Shown here in pieces: positions 6,447-9,157 of a stretch of DNA of 9,157 nt (positions within the stretch are counted from its first letter, which is position 1; each line of letters opens with the position of its first letter). A program made the position numbers and the translations under genes. This DNA comes from CAZRUM01 sp964603435 (GTDB lineage Bacteria > Patescibacteriota > Patescibacteriia > Magasanikbacterales > UBA922). Location of the stretch: contig CAZRUM010000035.1 in assembly GCA_964603435.1 (NCBI GenBank), positions 1 through 9,157 on the forward strand, given 5' to 3'. The notes beneath the pieces are model-generated. The model saw nothing but the letters and a program-made list of their open reading frames with translations, was not told where the DNA came from and made no database searches.

Positions 6447-6456
6447 AGAAAGGGGG
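6447..6456 (+). promoter_or_regulatory. Strong ribosome binding site of pilin copy 2
   Basis: AGAAAGGGGG followed by TGA, identical to the site at 5658 and at the same distance from the ATG (6465). It marks the GTG at 6456 as non-initiating. Confidence 0.75.
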
Positions 6457-6464
6457 TGACAAAA

Positions 6465-6953
6465 ATGTTATTAAAATTAGCAAAATACAAAGTAGTATTT
6501 GTAGTAATCTTTACTCTAATGCTAGGTCTTATGATGAGTCCAGCATTGGCAGCTCTAGATGACGCTTGTACTTCTAATGCTGGTTGTGATCTTACTAACG
6601 GCGAGAGATGTGATTTGGCTCAAGAAATTTGTGTTGGTACTTTTGGTGTGCCAGAAATACAAGGTTCTGATTTGAAACTGGGTAAAGATACAGATTTTAT
6701 TAGTACAATTACCCAAATTATCAATGTCGCCCTATCACTTCTAGGTATCGTAGCTGTAGTTATTATTCTAGCTGGTGGTTTCAAATGGATGACAGCTGGT
6801 GGTAATGAAGAAAAAACTACTGAAGCTCGCAAATTAATCTTTGCTGGTATCATTGGTTTAGCTATTATTATGTCAGCTTGGGCTATTGCTCAGTTTGTTA
6901 TTAATAATCTTGGTGAGGCTACTGGTGCGTATGATGTTCCTCCTACAACATAA
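6465..6953 (+). CDS. Short T4SS-like pilin (TrbC/VirB2 type), duplicated copy 2 with Cys-rich exposed segment
   Basis: 162 residues from the ATG at 6465. The signal peptide is identical to the 5676 gene (ending SPALA). The mature N-terminus differs completely: ALDDACTSNAGC then GERCDLAQEIC gives four cysteines (residues 35, 41, 49, 56), spaced like a small disulfide knot, followed by a linker (VGTFGVPEIQGSDLKLG). From residue 85 the protein returns to near identity with copy 1: TM1 about 87-111 with AGGFKWMTAGGNEEKT, loop, TM2 about 125-149 with MSAWAIAQFV. The tail is YDVPPTT. The shared DNA is 98 bp at the 5' end (one mismatch) and 212 bp at the 3' end (six mismatches). Likely an alternative major or decorated subunit of the same fibre, since the membrane/packing surface is unchanged. 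Confidence 0.87.
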   Translation: MLLKLAKYKVVFVVIFTLMLGLMMSPALAALDDACTSNAGCDLTNGERCDLAQEICVGTFGVPEIQGSDLKLGKDTDFISTITQIINVALSLLGIVAVVIILAGGFKWMTAGGNEEKTTEARKLIFAGIIGLAIIMSAWAIAQFVINNLGEATGAYDVPPTT

Positions 6954-6974
6954 ACATAATAGATTATAAAAAAT

Positions 6975-7014
6975 AAAACAGGATGGATAAAATTCTATGG
7001 AGTCATCCTGTTTT
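6975..7014 (+). terminator. Stem-loop after pilin copy 2
   Basis: AAAACAGGATG (6975-6985) pairs perfectly with CATCCTGTTTT (7004-7014), an 11-bp stem with an 18-base loop, 21 bases after the stop. The stem ends in TTTT, then CCC, so it is a plausible but short intrinsic terminator. Its CAGGAT/ATCCTG core is shared with the hairpin after pilin copy 1. Confidence 0.6.
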
Positions 7015-7015
7015 C

Positions 7016-7044
7016 CCTAGATCATATGCAGATGTGGTCTGAGG
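7016..7044 (+). other. Second stem-loop between pilin genes
   Basis: CCTAGATCATAT (7016-7027), loop GCAG, and ATGTGGTCTGAGG (7032-7044) pair as RNA with two G-U pairs and one bulged G. It directly follows the terminator-like hairpin; it may be part of a tandem 3' structure or a 5' leader element of the gene at 7078. Confidence 0.4.
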
Positions 7045-7077
7045 AAAATATAAATTTTAAATTTTAATTTTTTCAAT

Positions 7078-7479
7078 ATGAAAAAGTACCTAGGAATATT
7101 TTTATTAATTTTGACCTTGTGTTTTGTTGGTGCTCCCGTGTTGGCGCAAGATGACACAGGTCCATATCTCGGTCTTGAGTATGGTAGGGCTACGGGTCTC
7201 GGTGATACTGATGTTCGTATTACAGTGGCGAGAATTGTAAATATTGTGTTAGGGTTACTTGGTATTATTTCTGTTGTTATAATAATTTATGCTGGTTTTC
7301 GTTGGATGACTTCTGGTGGAAATGAAGAAAGTGTAAAAAGTGCCCAAAAAACTTTGATTGCGGCTGCCATTGGTCTGGTGATTATATTGTCAGCCTATGC
7401 TATTAGCCGTTATGTTCTAACCGCTATGTTCGAGGCTACTACAGGTTATAATTATAATACTATAGAAGGTAATTATTAA
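7078..7479 (+). CDS. Short T4SS-like pilin (TrbC/VirB2 type)
   Basis: 133 residues. Signal peptide MKKYLGIFLL...APVLA|Q (cut after 23). The mature N-terminus GLEYGRATGLGDTDVRITVA is the form I recognise as commonest among Patescibacterial pilins of this family. TM1 about 55-77 runs into IYAGFRWMTSGGNEESVKSA, and TM2 about 93-116 contains GLVIILSAYAISRYV. The C-terminus is polar and Tyr/Asn-rich (TTGYNYNTIEGNY). It is not a recent copy of the 5676/6465 pair: the DNA differs throughout although the core motif is the same. No Shine-Dalgarno is seen before the ATG, unlike the duplicated pair. Its stop lies three bases before the next start, so it is probably cotranscribed and coupled with the large gene that follows. 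Likely a structural pilin. Confidence 0.87.
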   Translation: MKKYLGIFLLILTLCFVGAPVLAQDDTGPYLGLEYGRATGLGDTDVRITVARIVNIVLGLLGIISVVIIIYAGFRWMTSGGNEESVKSAQKTLIAAAIGLVIILSAYAISRYVLTAMFEATTGYNYNTIEGNY

Positions 7480-7482
7480 AAT

Positions 7483-9039
7483 GTGAAAAAGAAAATATTT
7501 TTATTTTTAATATTTTTTTGTCTAGGTTCTTTCTTTCTAGTTGGTTTAGCTTTGGCACAAAATTATGGTATAGATGCTGTGGCGGGGGAAGCTGGTCTTA
7601 AATTTACTACCAATATACAAACTCTAATCGGTAACGTCATAGGTGCTATCTTGTCTTTTGTGGGTGTAATATTTTTTGCCTTAATGTTGTATGGTGGTAT
7701 TACATGGATGACATCCGTGGGTAATCAAGAAAATCAAAAAAAAGCTATTACCACTATAGTTTCAGCTGTCATTGGTCTTATTATAGTGCTTAGTGCTTAT
7801 GCCATTACCAGTTTTGTATTTGGAGATTTGATAGATGGGTCTAGTATCTCTGGTACTGGAGTTAGTAAAACAACTAGTGATTCGTTTTGTTCCATCGAAT
7901 GTGGTGGTGATAGTCATTGTCTAGAATATGATAAAAGTTTAATTGGAAATGCTGAATTAGCAGATATTATATTGGATCAAAAAAAATGTCTTAATACCGT
8001 AGAAACTAGCTGTGCTGTTTATGGTAAGTGTAGTAGAATAGAAGTATACGGTGAAGATGGAGAGCAAACATCTTCCTGTCCAGCCCCACCACTTTGTTCT
8101 GCTGGAGAAGAAACCACTGATTATTGTGCGTGTATAGAAGATCGTGATGGAGATGAAGATGAATGTGCTTTAAGTACTTGTAGTACATGTGTACCACTAG
8201 AAGGTTGTGCTGAAGGACCACAGTCTGATAATTATTGTGAATGTATGACATGGGTTGGAGAAACTAGCGAAAGCTGCGCCGAAGCTGCTGATTGTGCCCT
8301 TGCGGGAACACCTCCAGAAACATCTTCCTGTCCAGCCCCACCACTTTGTTCTGCTGGAGAAGAAACCACTGATTATTGTGCGTGTATAGAAAAAGGTGAA
8401 GAAACCTCAGAGGACTGTTTGGTTACTGATTGTAGTATCTGTGTACCTCCTACAAACTGTTCTGAAGGACAGGCTGATAATTATTGTTTGTGTATGGAAG
8501 AAGTCGGAGAAACTAGCGAAAGCTGCGCCGAAGATGCTGATTGTGGAACATTGTGGTGTATGACAGAGACAGAGAATTGTGTGCCGGTTCCCGATGATTC
8601 ATATTGTCTTAATTTATCACCTCCCGTCATAGGTGAAAATGAGAGAGAGTGTTTGGCGGCTGCTTTGGTATATATAGCTGAACAAGAAAGGCTAGAGCAA
8701 GAGCTTAAGGAAGCAGGCTTATATTGTGAAGGCTTGGACGATCCACATTGTAAAAATACTGATGGTTGTGGGTGGGCAGGTTTAGCTCCGTTGGGTGTAC
8801 CTGCTGTAGCTAAATGTGTATATGGTGTAAGAAAAGATATGTGTGATTCACAATATGCTGATTGTTTATATGCCACACCTTTGCAAGTTTGTTTAAGGGG
8901 TTGTGGTGGTGATTTAAGATGTAAATCAGCGTGTCGAGATGAAGCTCTAGACGTAAATACTCCTATAATTCAAGCAGGAGGACAAGATCCTGAATTGGTA
9001 TGTTGGCAAGGGGAATACGACTGTTATGTCGGTTTATAA
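7483..9039 (+). CDS. Pilin-like hairpin fused to a large C-terminal Cys-rich repeat ectodomain
   Basis: 518 residues starting at GTG 7483; the overlapping ATG at 7481 is followed at once by TGA and cannot be the start. GAAGGT about a dozen bases upstream is a weak binding site. Signal peptide 1-25 (LALA|QNYG), then TM1 about 49-72 with YGGITWMTSVGNQENQKKA and TM2 about 92-115 with IVLSAYAITSFVFG. The remaining 400 residues carry 46 cysteines by my count. Residues about 195-278 and 279-361 are tandem modules of about 84 residues with 12 cysteines each, and each module is two related halves (CSAGEETTDYCACIE and CAEG..SDNYCECM, then a C-x(5)-C end). A further Cys-rich part (about 365-518) follows, with a short charged helix (AEQERLEQELKEA). 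Domain order is reversed relative to the upstream fusions, but both layouts place the ectodomain outside. Probably an adhesin or tip subunit. Confidence 0.82.
   Translation: MKKKIFLFLIFFCLGSFFLVGLALAQNYGIDAVAGEAGLKFTTNIQTLIGNVIGAILSFVGVIFFALMLYGGITWMTSVGNQENQKKAITTIVSAVIGLIIVLSAYAITSFVFGDLIDGSSISGTGVSKTTSDSFCSIECGGDSHCLEYDKSLIGNAELADIILDQKKCLNTVETSCAVYGKCSRIEVYGEDGEQTSSCPAPPLCSAGEETTDYCACIEDRDGDEDECALSTCSTCVPLEGCAEGPQSDNYCECMTWVGETSESCAEAADCALAGTPPETSSCPAPPLCSAGEETTDYCACIEKGEETSEDCLVTDCSICVPPTNCSEGQADNYCLCMEEVGETSESCAEDADCGTLWCMTETENCVPVPDDSYCLNLSPPVIGENERECLAAALVYIAEQERLEQELKEAGLYCEGLDDPHCKNTDGCGWAGLAPLGVPAVAKCVYGVRKDMCDSQYADCLYATPLQVCLRGCGGDLRCKSACRDEALDVNTPIIQAGGQDPELVCWQGEYDCYVGL
8066..8139 (+). 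repeat. 74-bp intragenic direct repeat, copy 1
   Basis: Identical to 8318-8391, 252 bp (84 codons) apart, encoding SSCPAPPLCSAGEETTDY and the following CACIE. It marks the start of the first Cys-rich module; exact DNA identity beside diverged sequence points to a recent duplication or gene conversion. Confidence 0.85.
8318..8391 (+). repeat. 74-bp intragenic direct repeat, copy 2
   Basis: Second exact copy of 8066-8139, opening the second Cys-rich module. A further near-identical pair, GGAGAAACTAGCGAAAGC onward (8257 and 8506, offset 249), lies at the end of each module. Confidence 0.85.
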
Positions 9040-9062
9040 ACAATTTATCTAATTATATTTCT

Positions 9063-9157
9063 ATGAACAAAAAAATAGTAACGTTTCTAATAATAATTAT
9101 TGCCATTGGGGTTTTGGGTGTGGCGGGTTTAGCTTGGGCGGCAGACTATGGCACCAA
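9063..9157 (+). CDS. Start of another secreted protein, probably pilin-type (truncated by window end)
   Basis: 31 codons are visible: MNKKIVTFL, a hydrophobic run rich in Ile, Val and Gly, then LAWAADYGT. This is a good signal peptide with a likely cut after AWA, and the DYGT start of the mature part resembles the QNYG of the preceding gene. It begins 23 bases after the previous stop on the same strand with no clear ribosome binding site. The pilin identity is inferred from position and signal peptide; the helical hairpin is beyond the window. Confidence 0.6.
   Translation, partial: MNKKIVTFLIIIIAIGVLGVAGLAWAADYGT

Noticed and set aside
7481..7486. ATG at 7481 followed by TGA, as a frameshift or recoded stop
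   Set aside because: That frame meets further stops soon after even if TGA is read as an amino acid, and GTG 7483 opens a full signal peptide. galU also uses TGA as a normal stop.
8066..8560. CRISPR-like or other noncoding repeat array
   Set aside because: Only two units, 252 bp apart, in frame, and encoding a regular cysteine pattern; this is protein module duplication.
698..9039. Classical type IV pilins (PilA type)
   Set aside because: No prepilin cleavage motif (GFxxxE after a short leader) is present; these have ordinary signal peptides and two membrane helices, as in TrbC/VirB2-like pilins.

Overview
The window looks like part of a Candidate Phyla Radiation (Patescibacteria) genome assembled from a metagenome. 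The reasons are AT-rich coding sequence under the standard code (TAA, TAG and TGA all end genes), mostly weak or absent Shine-Dalgarno sites, and a tandem series of small secreted two-helix proteins of the TrbC/VirB2-like 'T4SS pilin' type common in that group. The lineage call is inference; there is no rRNA or marker gene here. Every gene lies on the + strand.

Layout. 1-701: 3' part of galU (UTP-glucose-1-phosphate uridylyltransferase), overlapping the next gene by 4 nt (ATGA). 698-1897: Cys-rich surface protein with a C-terminal pilin-type helical hairpin. 1896-1975: palindromic element with 12-bp perfect inverted ends. 2006-3388: family 1 extracellular solute-binding (sugar ABC type) protein with no transporter partners in view. 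3498-4841: second large Cys-containing ectodomain protein with C-terminal pilin hairpin. 4844-4887: shrunken copy of the palindromic element. 4922-5611: third, smaller protein of this plan with a Thr/Pro/Val linker. 5676-6095 and 6465-6953: two short pilins with near-identical signal peptides and membrane hairpins but unrelated exposed segments. Between them is a 100-N assembly gap flanked by exact 55-bp copies of one sequence, followed by a second full palindromic element (6323-6400). 7078-7479: third short pilin. 7483-9039: pilin hairpin at the N-terminus followed by a roughly 400-residue ectodomain with 46 cysteines and a tandem repeat. 9063-end: start of an eighth secreted protein, probably another pilin.

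Interpretation. Eight consecutive or near-consecutive genes encode signal peptides, and seven of them show the same two-helix domain (core GGxxWMTSxGNxE, then a second helix with a SAYAI-like motif). The three short proteins, two of them with the only strong ribosome binding sites here, look like major subunits. The four large ones look like minor, tip or adhesin subunits carrying disulfide-rich ectodomains either before or after the hairpin. Together they resemble a surface appendage or T4SS-like pilus locus. No VirB4/VirB6/VirD4 gene is in view, so the machinery must be elsewhere. The most notable observations are the constant-variable-constant pattern of the duplicated pilins, the range of ectodomains on one membrane hairpin, the repeated palindromic element, and the probably artificial assembly gap.
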